64,000 nt of DNA, taken from assembly GCF_000685395.1 (NCBI RefSeq), contig NZ_AVSQ01000020.1:125396-189395 (forward strand). Direction: 5' to 3'. Positions 1 to 7,775 of the stretch are shown here, one piece after another. The position numbers were made by a program, and so were the translations under genes. How positions within the stretch are numbered: the first letter of the stretch is position 1; each line of letters opens with the position of its first letter. This DNA is from Candidatus Nitrosotenuis chungbukensis. Its GTDB lineage: Archaea; Thermoproteota; Nitrososphaeria; Nitrososphaerales; Nitrosopumilaceae. Below the pieces are notes generated by a model that did no database searches, had not been told where the DNA came from, and saw nothing but the letters and a program-made list of their open reading frames with translations.

Positions 1-1
1 T

Positions 2-448
2 CAGCTACTAACTGAAATGGAGGAGAGCGGCTCCGCAAGAGTTGTGGTAATCGGGATAACAAACAGGCCTGACTTGCTTGATCACTCCTTGCTAAGGCCA
101 GGAAGGCTAGAGCCGGTACTTTTCGTGCAGCAGCCAGACGAGAAGGGAAGGTTGGAGATAATCAAAATACTGACAGAAAAAATGCCGCTATCAGACGATG
201 TCAACTTGGAGGAAATTTCAGTGTCCACGCAAAATTACACTGGCGCGGATTTAGTAGCCCTCTGCAGAGAGGCAGGAGTGCATGCAATGCAGAACAACTC
301 TGCCAAGATTGGAAGCTCTGACTTTTCAGCGGCATTAAAGAAGATCAAGCCATCAATCACAAAGGAGGTAGACCAATGGTACACCGCAATAAGGGAAACT
401 ATTTCTAACGTAGTTCCCAAACCAATAGACAAGACCTTTTACGGTTAA
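2..448 (+). CDS. CDC48/VCP-type AAA ATPase, C-terminal fragment
   Basis: The gene enters from the left edge, so only the last 148 codons are present. The visible part starts in QLLTEMEE, the stretch that follows Walker B in CDC48 D2 domains. It continues through the sensor-1 segment ITNRPD, the arginine-finger segment LRPGRLE, and the alpha-helical lid with GADLVALCREAG. The ending, KIKPSITKEVDQWY and a short tail, is typical of archaeal CDC48 unfoldases, which extract and unfold proteins for the proteasome. Walker A lies outside the window, so intactness cannot be judged. A small gene follows 5 bp downstream and is probably co-transcribed. A Vps4/CdvC assignment is less likely because of the tail. 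Confidence 0.85.
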   Translation, partial: QLLTEMEESGSARVVVIGITNRPDLLDHSLLRPGRLEPVLFVQQPDEKGRLEIIKILTEKMPLSDDVNLEEISVSTQNYTGADLVALCREAGVHAMQNNSAKIGSSDFSAALKKIKPSITKEVDQWYTAIRETISNVVPKPIDKTFYG

Positions 449-453
449 CAAAC

Positions 454-759
454 ATGACAGAACTTCCATTAAGAAACGTAGTATATGAAAAAATCAAGAG
501 TGCGACCTCCATGACAGACGAGGCCTTAAACAAGAGCCTCATAAAATCAGGCCTCACCTTGCCAGAGGACAGATTCAACAAAATCCTGCTCGACTTGGAG
601 ATAATGGGGCTAGTCAAAGTGTCGTGGCTTACAAAAGACACCAGGCGAGTCGAGGTCGCAGTCCAGGAAGCAGAAGAGGACGAGTACGAAAAGCAGAACA
701 GGGAGACTATGGAAAAAGACTACGAGGCTTCATTTCCAGGCGTCGAAGAAGAGAACTAG
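454..759 (+). CDS. Conserved small protein, possible winged-helix fold
   Basis: This 101-residue protein starts with ATG 5 bp after the AAA ATPase stop, so the two probably form one transcript. I do not recognise a named family. Residues 1-65 alternate helix-like stretches with a segment (DLEIMGLVKVSW) that resembles the recognition helix and wing of a winged-helix domain. The last 30 residues are very acidic (EAEEDEYEKQ and onward). It may bind DNA or act as an adaptor for the ATPase, but that is inferred from position only. Its stop overlaps the 3' end of the convergent haem O synthase gene by 4 bp. Confidence 0.7.
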   Translation: MTELPLRNVVYEKIKSATSMTDEALNKSLIKSGLTLPEDRFNKILLDLEIMGLVKVSWLTKDTRRVEVAVQEAEEDEYEKQNRETMEKDYEASFPGVEEEN

Positions 760-1718
760 AACCTAAAGTGAAACGCGGCGTCAAGCGCAATAGCTACGAA
801 AATTATTGTCAGGTACGGGGCAGTTACCTTGTATGCCTTCCATGCAAAATCCGAAGTCGGATTCTTGGTAAGCTTGTAATGATACACCAGCATCAGGCCT
901 CCGCTTGCTGCGGCAATTACGAAATATACTATTCCAAGCCCGTTTGGAATAAAGGATAGCGCCAGAGAGTACGGGAGTAAAATTGCAGTGTTCACCAAGA
1001 TGTATTTTGACGTCTTGTGCATTCCTACCAATACTGGTAGCATCGGGACCTTTGCCTCTGCATAGTCGTCCCGTATCTTCATTGCAAGGCACCAAAAGTG
1101 CGAAGGGGTCCAGACAAACACCAAAAATCCCACAAGAAAGCCCAGCAGGTCAATCCCGTATGGCGGCACAAAGCCGGTGGCGGCAGTCCAGCCTGCCATC
1201 GATGCGGCACTTCCTGCAAATCCGCCAATTACTATGTTTGAAGAATTGTTTCGCTTGAGCCACACGGTGTAGATTATGACATAAAAAAATATTCCAAGTC
1301 CTATGAAGAACGTAGAAGTCCAGTTCAGCGTGAGTGCCGCATACACCACAGATGCGACGCTTACTGCGATTCCATAAAATAGAACATGGCTTGCCTTCAT
1401 TCGTCCTGACGGTATAGGCCTGGTGCTTGTTCTTTTCATGAGCGGATCGATGTCCTTGTCATAATAATGATTAAGCGCGCTTGATCCTGCAGACGCCAGT
1501 GCTCCTGCTATTATGATGTGGAACAGCCCAGTCAAGCTAAGCTCAGGGCCGACTAGCTTGCTTGCGGCATACATTGACGTGACTGCAGTAATGACAAGCA
1601 GTACTACTATACGCGGCTTTGATATTTCTAATACTTCTTTTAATCCCAAACTCTTTGAAAGTGGCCTAATTAGGCATATATTTCTAGTTGGCTCTGTTAC
1701 CTCTTCGGTTGCCGCCAA
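756..1718 (-). CDS. ctaB: Protoheme IX farnesyltransferase (haem O synthase)
   Basis: A 320-residue UbiA-family integral membrane prenyltransferase that transfers a farnesyl group to haem B to make haem O, the precursor for haem-copper terminal oxidases. The first Asp-rich motif (NHYYDKDIDP, followed by TRPIPSG) is at about residues 83-106. The second (RDDYAEAKVPMLP) is at about 216-228, and HFWCLAM just before it matches haem O synthases rather than ubiquinone prenyltransferases. About nine membrane segments are visible. The start is TTG at 1718, since the next internal Met is too far into the protein. The first 25 residues before the KPRIVV segment are polar and of uncertain role. Confidence 0.9.
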   Translation of the reverse strand: MAATEEVTEPTRNICLIRPLSKSLGLKEVLEISKPRIVVLLVITAVTSMYAASKLVGPELSLTGLFHIIIAGALASAGSSALNHYYDKDIDPLMKRTSTRPIPSGRMKASHVLFYGIAVSVASVVYAALTLNWTSTFFIGLGIFFYVIIYTVWLKRNNSSNIVIGGFAGSAASMAGWTAATGFVPPYGIDLLGFLVGFLVFVWTPSHFWCLAMKIRDDYAEAKVPMLPVLVGMHKTSKYILVNTAILLPYSLALSFIPNGLGIVYFVIAAASGGLMLVYHYKLTKNPTSDFAWKAYKVTAPYLTIIFVAIALDAAFHFRF

Positions 1719-1908
1719 TGTTTTCCAGTGTCAGCACACCTCAGATAGCTGTGACACACCGACTCTGAGGATTACTGGCCATTTCAGGTTCCCCCTGAGT
1801 ACAGGATTAGCACTTCTGTTTTTTCCAGTTTGGAATTAAAAAGCCGCCTAAAATTCCAGAGTTCCTATATGGCATCTTGTTTTAGAATATGAAAATGAGT
1901 CTTAGAAT

Positions 1909-2799
1909 TTGGATGGGGCGTATTTGAGCACCAATCCCATACACATTGCAGCTGTCATGTCAGTCTTGATTTTGTTTAGCGCAGGCTCGATTTCACATGC
2001 CAAGGCAGAGACAGTTCACGTGTACGTGCAAAGTATGCCGCAGCACTGGCAAGACAAATTCGTGGATGTCATGACAAACGCCACACGGTATTGGGAGGAC
2101 AAGACTCCCAATCTCAAGTTTGAGACGGTTCAGTATGTAGACAAGTCAGACTTTGTAGTAGAGTGGGCAAGCCAATACGGGGAAGGAAAGCTCGGATACT
2201 ATTCGACTAACACAGAAAACGCGTACGGCAAGCCGACAATGGCAATCACGCTTGGATTTTTCAAGGACAGGGAATGGCACCTTGCATCTCCAGAGTACGT
2301 ACTGCAAATAACAAAACATGAGCTAGGACATGCGTTGGGTTTACCGCACAGTGTAGATCCAAATGACATAATGTATCCAACAATTGAAGACTATGAGTCA
2401 TGGCTGCAGGATTCAGAGCAGGTCAATCAGGTCTCAGGCAGTGTCGCAAACTGGCAGATCAGATCAGAAAAATACCAAGAGATGGCAAGTGAAAAAATTC
2501 TTCCACTTGAATCAAAAATAGTTGAGACCCAGACATTGTTAAACACCAGAACCTACGAGGGTAACGCATCAAACGAGTCATTTGATGATGCTTGGACTTC
2601 GTTCTGGTGGGCAAAAAAATATCTAAACAGCGCAGAAAAAATGCAGGCTGATGGCGGTGCATTCGTTTTGGAGTTAGACTACTATGAATCATACATCAAA
2701 TTCAAATCATCGTATGATTACGCAAAAAAAGCAGAACAAAAGATATCACAGATAATAGAACTTGTTGAAAAGGCAGACAGTTTGGAGTACGACAACTAA
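1909..2799 (+). CDS. Secreted matrixin-like zinc metallopeptidase
   Basis: A 296-residue exported protein. Residues about 12-33 form a hydrophobic signal segment ending HAKAE. The metzincin zinc motif HExxHxxGxxH is complete (H137, E138, H141, H147), and a Met-turn follows (DIMYP, M155), so this is a matrixin/M10-type protease acting outside the membrane. The C-terminal 130 residues are charged and helical with no recognised domain. The start chosen is TTG at 1909; an alternative is the internal ATG at 1957. The N-terminus has no positive charges before the hydrophobic core, which is odd and is discussed as a possible frameshift. It stands alone between convergent or divergent neighbours. Confidence 0.8.
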   Translation: MDGAYLSTNPIHIAAVMSVLILFSAGSISHAKAETVHVYVQSMPQHWQDKFVDVMTNATRYWEDKTPNLKFETVQYVDKSDFVVEWASQYGEGKLGYYSTNTENAYGKPTMAITLGFFKDREWHLASPEYVLQITKHELGHALGLPHSVDPNDIMYPTIEDYESWLQDSEQVNQVSGSVANWQIRSEKYQEMASEKILPLESKIVETQTLLNTRTYEGNASNESFDDAWTSFWWAKKYLNSAEKMQADGGAFVLELDYYESYIKFKSSYDYAKKAEQKISQIIELVEKADSLEYDN

Positions 2800-2847
2800 C
2801 AGATATTGGAATAATCCAACAAGCCAAGCATAGAAAACAAAATCATG

Positions 2848-3078
2848 TTATGGAATCTTGATTTTTCCGCCAATTTTGGATTCTAACTCTGTTTTTTCCT
2901 GTACGGCAAAACCAATGATTTTTCTTTCAGAAGATTCAAGCTTTTTGAGGGTTTCATGAGAAACTTTTTCCACTGAGGATTGCGAGTTCATGAAAGGCAG
3001 TGTGATTAGGGACGCAACGGAAATAATAAGGCCGATTCCAACTATCAAGGCGATTCTGGTTTTATTGGCAGGCTGCAT
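2848..3078 (-). CDS. Small single-pass membrane protein
   Basis: A 76-residue protein with an N-terminal positive patch (NKTR), one membrane helix at about residues 8-28, and an extracytoplasmic helical region rich in Ser, Glu and Lys. No family is recognised. The layout (basic N-terminus, hydrophobic helix, charged tail) and an ATG start at 3078 favour a real gene over a chance frame, but there is no operon partner: the upstream neighbour is convergent and the next gene is divergent. Role unknown. Confidence 0.5.
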   Translation of the reverse strand: MQPANKTRIALIVGIGLIISVASLITLPFMNSQSSVEKVSHETLKKLESSERKIIGFAVQEKTELESKIGGKIKIP

Positions 3079-3390
3079 TTGACAGCAATGCGCATACGAT
3101 CAAGATTAATTATTTGATGATCGTTTTAAACAAAATATTTGCCCCGACTAAACACATGCATTTTGTCGCAGCACAAAATCACGATTAACTCACATATCCA
3201 AAAAACCCACCATCTGGGCCAAACGGCAAACCAGATGTATGCAAAACGGAAAGAACCCGGGGGTCACTCCAAGGTCAATTGCAGCAAAATTCCGCAGGAT
3301 TGTACCACAATCCAATTACAGGCATTTAGTTTCTTCGAGTCGATCGCGGTGCAAAAGGAATAAGTACCTCACATTAGGCATCAAGCACAA
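3079..3390. other. Intergenic region without a recognised gene
   Basis: About 310 bp between the small membrane protein and the double cupredoxin gene. An open frame of 74 codons exists on the plus strand at 3139-3363, but its product is rich in His, Gln, Thr and Cys with no fold-like pattern, and I do not call it. The region must hold the promoter of the cupredoxin gene; no convincing TATA box could be fixed. Confidence 0.5.
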
Positions 3391-4665
3391 ATGAGTAATT
3401 GGGACCTCATGATGCCTGGGATGGGTCTTACCGCCATAGGCATAACAGGTGTTACTATTGCATATTCAGGAATAGCTCACACGTTTATCGATGGAATGCA
3501 TGCGTTAACAGGGCTTACACTTTTCTTGGGTTTGATCTTTTTGGCTGCAGGAATTTTAGAGGGAGGAGTATCGACGAGCAACAAAGCAAAGGCGACTACT
3601 TTGGTAATTTTGGGAATTTCCTTTTCGTTTGGGCTTGCAGCGCTTAATTTTAACTCGGTAACAACAATTCCGACATTTGCAGGAGTCATGCTGATAATAG
3701 CGGTGCCGGCAATCGTAATTGCATATGTAACCATGAAGATGCCCCAATATGCAAAACCCGTATCAATAATTTTCATACTAGCAGTTGGAGCAGCAATTGC
3801 ATCTTATGTCGCCTTTGGCCTAATGGGTCCGTCCCAGTACCTTGTACCACCGCCAGTTGAGGAAGAGATCGTACCAGAAGTGCCAGTATCGACTGCGCCA
3901 GTGTTCAAGATTTCAATTCTCAAGGACTCTTCCATGCAGGGAAATCCAGACTATGATCCAGACATGGCACAGGTGCCAATGGGCAACGTCATCGAATGGA
4001 CAAACGACGACATGGCGGCACACACAGTAACCAGTGCTGCAGATGCCGGAGCCACGTTTGACTCAAGCCTCATCAGTCCAGGCGACGCATTCAGACTGGA
4101 CACTGCGCCGTTGGAGCTTGCCAAGTACGATTATTTCTGCATAGTCCACCCATGGATGACAGCATCATTTGAGTTGGTAGGAGAAGAGTCAGGAGAAAGG
4201 CTTGCAGAAGGAGCAACGGCAACTGATCCAAACTCAGTAATTCCAGAACAGATGCCAATCGAGACTCCAGTGATTCCAGATGAGACCCAAGTGCCAGAAG
4301 TGCCGACTGAAACGCCAGTAGAGCAGGCGCCAATCATTCCAGAAGAACAGGTAGAAGAGCCAGTCGAAACTGAGACAATAGTTTCAATTCCAGCAGGCTC
4401 GTCTCTCCCAGGATGTGAGGCAACCGATGAATGCTTCATACCAAGTTCCGTAACAATAACGACTGGAAACACAGTAACATGGACAAATGACGATACAGCT
4501 GCACACACAGTAACTAGCGGCATAGATGTAACTCCAGACGGAGTATTTGACAGCAGTTTACTTCCAGCAGGAAAAGCATTTTCATTCAAGTTTGAATCAA
4601 GCGGCGAGTATCCGTATTATTGCATGGTTCACCCATGGATGACTGGAAAAGTCATCGCAGAATAA
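3391..4665 (+). CDS. Membrane-anchored protein with two cupredoxin domains
   Basis: A 424-residue protein: four or five membrane helices (about residues 10-145), a Pro/Glu/Val linker, a plastocyanin-like domain (about 168-265), a second Pro-rich linker (280-330), and a second plastocyanin-like domain (330-424). Both domains keep the full type 1 copper set: H211, C250, H253, M256, and H372, C411, H414, M417 (each CxxHPWM). It should carry electrons on the outer face of the membrane. Such blue copper proteins are thought to replace cytochrome c in ammonia-oxidising archaea; donor and acceptor are unknown. The two domains are clearly related to each other. ATG start. Confidence 0.88.
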   Translation: MSNWDLMMPGMGLTAIGITGVTIAYSGIAHTFIDGMHALTGLTLFLGLIFLAAGILEGGVSTSNKAKATTLVILGISFSFGLAALNFNSVTTIPTFAGVMLIIAVPAIVIAYVTMKMPQYAKPVSIIFILAVGAAIASYVAFGLMGPSQYLVPPPVEEEIVPEVPVSTAPVFKISILKDSSMQGNPDYDPDMAQVPMGNVIEWTNDDMAAHTVTSAADAGATFDSSLISPGDAFRLDTAPLELAKYDYFCIVHPWMTASFELVGEESGERLAEGATATDPNSVIPEQMPIETPVIPDETQVPEVPTETPVEQAPIIPEEQVEEPVETETIVSIPAGSSLPGCEATDECFIPSSVTITTGNTVTWTNDDTAAHTVTSGIDVTPDGVFDSSLLPAGKAFSFKFESSGEYPYYCMVHPWMTGKVIAE

Positions 4666-4667
4666 GT

Positions 4668-5069
4668 TTGGAAATAGTTCTTACAAAAAATCAAAAAAAA
4701 GTTCTTGTAAATCACGCACAGAGTAATTTTCCAAACGAGTCATGTGCGCTTTTGTTTGGGACTGACGATTCCAGAACATGCACAGTAAAGGACATCTTTT
4801 TGGCAGAAAACATGGAGAAATCCCCAATAAACTTTACAATTTCAAACGAGGAATTACTCAAAGGATACAAAGAGGCAGAGCAAAAAAAACTAGATGTCAT
4901 CGGAATATTTCATTCCCATCCGCATTCGGAGGCAGTTCCCTCTTTGACAGACAAGGAATTCATGGTTGGAAATCCAGTTGTGTGGATGATATTTTCAAAC
5001 AAGCGCGATGAGTTAAAGGCATACATCTTAGAATCAAGCCTAGCACATGTTTCTATAAAAATAATCTAA
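4668..5069 (+). CDS. JAMM/MPN-domain metallopeptidase
   Basis: A 133-residue Mov34/MPN protein. The JAMM zinc set is complete: E24 in the N-terminal PNESCALLFG, then H82, H84 and D95 in HSHPHSEAVPSLTD. This is the small stand-alone M67 type, whose known archaeal members cleave isopeptide or C-terminal bonds of ubiquitin-like modifiers or sulfur-carrier proteins. The start chosen is TTG at 4668, 2 bp after the cupredoxin stop; an ATG at 4620 would overlap that gene by 46 bp and add non-homologous residues. Substrate unknown; the adjacent cupredoxin gives no clear functional link. Confidence 0.82.
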   Translation: MEIVLTKNQKKVLVNHAQSNFPNESCALLFGTDDSRTCTVKDIFLAENMEKSPINFTISNEELLKGYKEAEQKKLDVIGIFHSHPHSEAVPSLTDKEFMVGNPVVWMIFSNKRDELKAYILESSLAHVSIKII

Positions 5070-5136
5070 GTCATTTTAAGGAAAGTTAGAAATCGCAGGA
5101 CCGATACCACTAGATTGAGCCCAATGTTCGTAAAGT

Positions 5137-7053
5137 CTAGGCTTGTGGTTTTGCCCAGCCGCGTTCAATTAGGATTATTTTAGTTGCAGGCTTGACACAT
5201 GCAGGAGCTCCATTACTTGCCTTGATTACGAACTGAAGGCCTTCTTTGCACTCCACGTCGTCAACAACAGTTCCAGACTGGATTTGTTTTAGGGGGGACT
5301 TGATGATTTTAACAGGAGTGGGAACAACTGGTACCACAGTTCCACCAACTATAGTAATGTCAACAGACTTGTGATCTCCTATGACACCAACCTGTCCAAT
5401 GTAATCAGGATCTGCCCAGACATCAAGCTTGTATTTTCCTTCCTTGATGCCTTCTGGAACAACCATGTTTACACTGTAGGTACTAGAAGATGACAGAAAA
5501 TCAGACTGGAAGAAAGGACAGTCGCTGTCGTTTGCCAACGGGCTTTTAGGCGTGACTAGGACATAGCGGGGCTTGACGGCAGATACTTCGCAAATTCCAA
5601 CATCAGGAGTAACCCATGGGATGGTGTTTCCGGCATCATCTTTTACCTTGAATGACACGCGCACTGTTTCGCCCACCATCACGTTTGATTTTGTAAGTGT
5701 CAGATCAGAAATCACTACTTTCATTCCAGCAGGAATTACTGGGAGTATTGGCTCATCAGTCGGTACAATTGCAGACTCGCTGACGACCCTGATGCCAGGG
5801 GAGAAGTAGTTTTGCCATGCGTTTCTATGCTCGTCCCACACGTTTGTTGCAATGATGTTAAAGTCAAGCGGTGCTGCAAATGTGTGATAAATAGTTACAA
5901 CCAGACAGTCATCTGTGATAACGGCTTCGGCCTTACATGCACCTTTTGACGTTTCTACTTTAACGTCTTTCAGGGAATTTTCAGGGTCTATGACTTTGAT
6001 GGTGTTAATTCCGTCCCACGATCTGTCTAGTTCAATCCTAGCCTTGCTATCGCCAAGTATCTGTCCTTTAGCCAAACCAAAGATCAACTCAAAATGCCTT
6101 ACTTCGTCAGGTCCGCCTTTTTCATATATCTTGAAAACTGCCTTGTTTACATCCCCAACCTTGGTTGTTGCCAATTGAATCGGCGTTAAGAATAATTCTG
6201 CATTTGATGACTTGCCATTATATGAAAAGCCCTGATCCACTCGGCGTACGCTGTCACGTGTCAATCCTAATGTCGGAGGAACACAGTCAACACAGTCACT
6301 GCTCTGTACTTCATCGACAACTATTGGCGGCGCAATTGTAACCAATGAAGGTGTAATTGTGCTAGAAGGTCCGGTGGTAGTAACTGCGCCACTAGACAAG
6401 ATTCTTCCATCCATCACCACGGTATTAAGTAGTGTAGTAGCTGCATGTGTCAGTATGATGCCTGCAAACCTGCTGTCATCAGCGATTGTTGTTCCGCCAG
6501 TTGGTACCCAGAATACATTGTCAGATTGTGCACCGTCTAGTGTAACCGTTGAAAACTGGGCTGTGCCAAGCGTGCCAGCTATTCTAAATATGTAAATGCC
6601 ATCACCACTAAGAGTGATGCTAGTGAGAATATCAACGGCACCAGTAATACAATAGATTCCGGGTGGTATAGTTCCAGGAGGATTTGCCCCGACTACAAGA
6701 TTATCCAGGGTAGTTTGTACTCCAATTGTTGTGGTACAAGATCCAGATTGTCCCGGAGTGTTTACGAATGTATAGAGATTATTGACAGATGTCAGTGCAG
6801 TAGTATATGCAGGATTACTAGATGTGATTGTCACTCCCGAAACTATCGGAAATTCTGCAGGTGCTACATTGTAGCCAAGATCACCGTTAAGATGAGTCCC
6901 CCCGTTGGTATCGGTGTAGGTATCAGAGAAAAGGGCAAAGTTATCGACTCCAGCAAGGCTTGGATCTGCTGCAGTGGCAGTCGGGATGGAGAAAAACATG
7001 ATAGAAATTACAGTTAGTACTGGAAGTATGAGAATTTTCTTTATAGTTATCAC
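5137..7053 (-). CDS. Secreted DUF3494 (ice-binding-like) protein, copy 1
   Basis: A 638-residue exported protein. Signal peptide residues 1-28 end TATAADP. Residues about 33-245 are a DUF3494 ice-binding-like domain (PPGIYCITGAV, LSGDGIYIFRI, NVFWVPTGG, MDGRILSSGAV). Residues about 255-430 form a secreted module common in this phylum (RRVDQGFSYNGKS, FGLAKGQILGDSKA, HTFAAPLDFNIIATNVWDEH). Then come an Ig-like region and a C-terminal module (CKEGL, PACVKPAT, IERGW). It is a paralogue of the gene at 10169-12088. The start is GTG at 7053; the paralogue uses the ATG that aligns with codon 4, which is ATA here. Probably surface adhesion or cold/desiccation related, by family only. Confidence 0.85.
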   Translation of the reverse strand: MITIKKILILPVLTVISIMFFSIPTATAADPSLAGVDNFALFSDTYTDTNGGTHLNGDLGYNVAPAEFPIVSGVTITSSNPAYTTALTSVNNLYTFVNTPGQSGSCTTTIGVQTTLDNLVVGANPPGTIPPGIYCITGAVDILTSITLSGDGIYIFRIAGTLGTAQFSTVTLDGAQSDNVFWVPTGGTTIADDSRFAGIILTHAATTLLNTVVMDGRILSSGAVTTTGPSSTITPSLVTIAPPIVVDEVQSSDCVDCVPPTLGLTRDSVRRVDQGFSYNGKSSNAELFLTPIQLATTKVGDVNKAVFKIYEKGGPDEVRHFELIFGLAKGQILGDSKARIELDRSWDGINTIKVIDPENSLKDVKVETSKGACKAEAVITDDCLVVTIYHTFAAPLDFNIIATNVWDEHRNAWQNYFSPGIRVVSESAIVPTDEPILPVIPAGMKVVISDLTLTKSNVMVGETVRVSFKVKDDAGNTIPWVTPDVGICEVSAVKPRYVLVTPKSPLANDSDCPFFQSDFLSSSSTYSVNMVVPEGIKEGKYKLDVWADPDYIGQVGVIGDHKSVDITIVGGTVVPVVPTPVKIIKSPLKQIQSGTVVDDVECKEGLQFVIKASNGAPACVKPATKIILIERGWAKPQA

Positions 7054-7074
7054 TAATGCATTTTTGCAATCATC

Positions 7075-7083
7075 ATTATTAAG
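7075..7083 (-). promoter_or_regulatory. A/T box of DUF3494 copy 1 promoter
   Basis: CTTAATAAT on the minus strand, centred about 26 nt before the GTG start at 7053, fits an archaeal TATA box for a leaderless mRNA. The identical 9-mer occurs at the same relative place before the paralogue (12115-12123). Confidence 0.55.
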
Positions 7084-7110
7084 TCACGCTTACATTTGTG
7101 TTAGTTTTAT

Positions 7111-7124
7111 TGACAAGTTTGTCA
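7111..7124 (-). promoter_or_regulatory. Palindromic putative operator, DUF3494 copy 1
   Basis: TGACAAGTTTGTCA has perfect 6-bp half-sites around a 2-bp centre. It lies exactly 27 bp upstream of the A/T box, and its last bases form the stop codon of the upstream gene. The paralogue has a related palindrome at the same 27-bp distance. Confidence 0.4.
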
Positions 7125-7775
7125 GTATGCCCAGCCGCGTTCAATGAGTTTTGCCTTTGTTGCAGGCGTCACACATGCTGGGCTGTCATCACTTGCGCGG
7201 ATTACAAGCTGAAGGCTTTCTTTGCACTGTATTTTATCAATGGAAACCCCAGACTTGAATTGCTGTAGCGGAGATAGGATTTTGTTAATTTTTGTAATTG
7301 CCAGTGTTGCGACGTATTCGTCTTGTTGTATTTGATGCGTACTTTGAGGGTACGGCTCTACTTTTAACAGCCTAATGAAATACTTGCCAAAAACAGGAAT
7401 CACGTCATCAGTTCCAAGAACGATGCTTTCAAAGGCAGTGTTTTCTTTTTTTACATCAACTTGTATGCGTATTTCGCCCTGCCAGATGCACGTGACATCA
7501 GATGGACACCTAGAATCGCTTGTGACGTTTGAAAATCTCATCATGATGTCGTCGGTTACCACCACATCTTGATTTAATTTTAAAACAAATTCCGAAATCA
7601 CATCATACGTATATTTTGAAGAGAGGTTAGAATCAGACGCATCGGAGGATTGCGCGCTTGCTGATCCTGCACCAAACACCACAAATAACGCAAGTACGGT
7701 AAAAATCAATAATTTCAATACAGATACATCGTTGGAATGAACTCTTAAAGCATTCCACGGGTTCTTACTTGACAT
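7122..7775 (-). CDS. Exported protein with thaumarchaeal C-terminal module
   Basis: About 217 residues from ATG at 7775 (a TTG nine bases upstream is possible). A hydrophobic signal or anchor lies at about residues 20-40 (ending ASAQ). A beta-rich domain carries RFSNVTSDSRCPSDVTCIWQ, a Cys-containing pattern also seen in bacterial lipoproteins of unknown role. The last 50 residues repeat the C-terminal module of the neighbouring DUF3494 proteins (CKESL, PACVTPAT, LIERGW). The start overlaps the end of the beta-propeller gene by 11 bp, so both are likely one transcript. Function unknown; the shared module suggests the same export or surface-attachment route as its neighbours. Confidence 0.75.
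   Translation of the reverse strand: MSSKNPWNALRVHSNDVSVLKLLIFTVLALFVVFGAGSASAQSSDASDSNLSSKYTYDVISEFVLKLNQDVVVTDDIMMRFSNVTSDSRCPSDVTCIWQGEIRIQVDVKKENTAFESIVLGTDDVIPVFGKYFIRLLKVEPYPQSTHQIQQDEYVATLAITKINKILSPLQQFKSGVSIDKIQCKESLQLVIRASDDSPACVTPATKAKLIERGWAY

Noticed and set aside
624-959. 111-codon plus-strand frame across the end of the small AAA partner gene
   Set aside because: It is an Arg/Ser-rich shadow of two convincing genes in other frames.
3139-3363. 74-codon plus-strand open frame
   Set aside because: The product is rich in His, Gln, Thr and Cys with no plausible fold, no clear ribosome site or TATA box, and lies in a promoter region.
4131-4589. 152-codon minus-strand frame inside the cupredoxin gene
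   Set aside because: It is the complement of the Pro/Glu/Val linker and copper domain; the plus-strand frame has all copper ligands.
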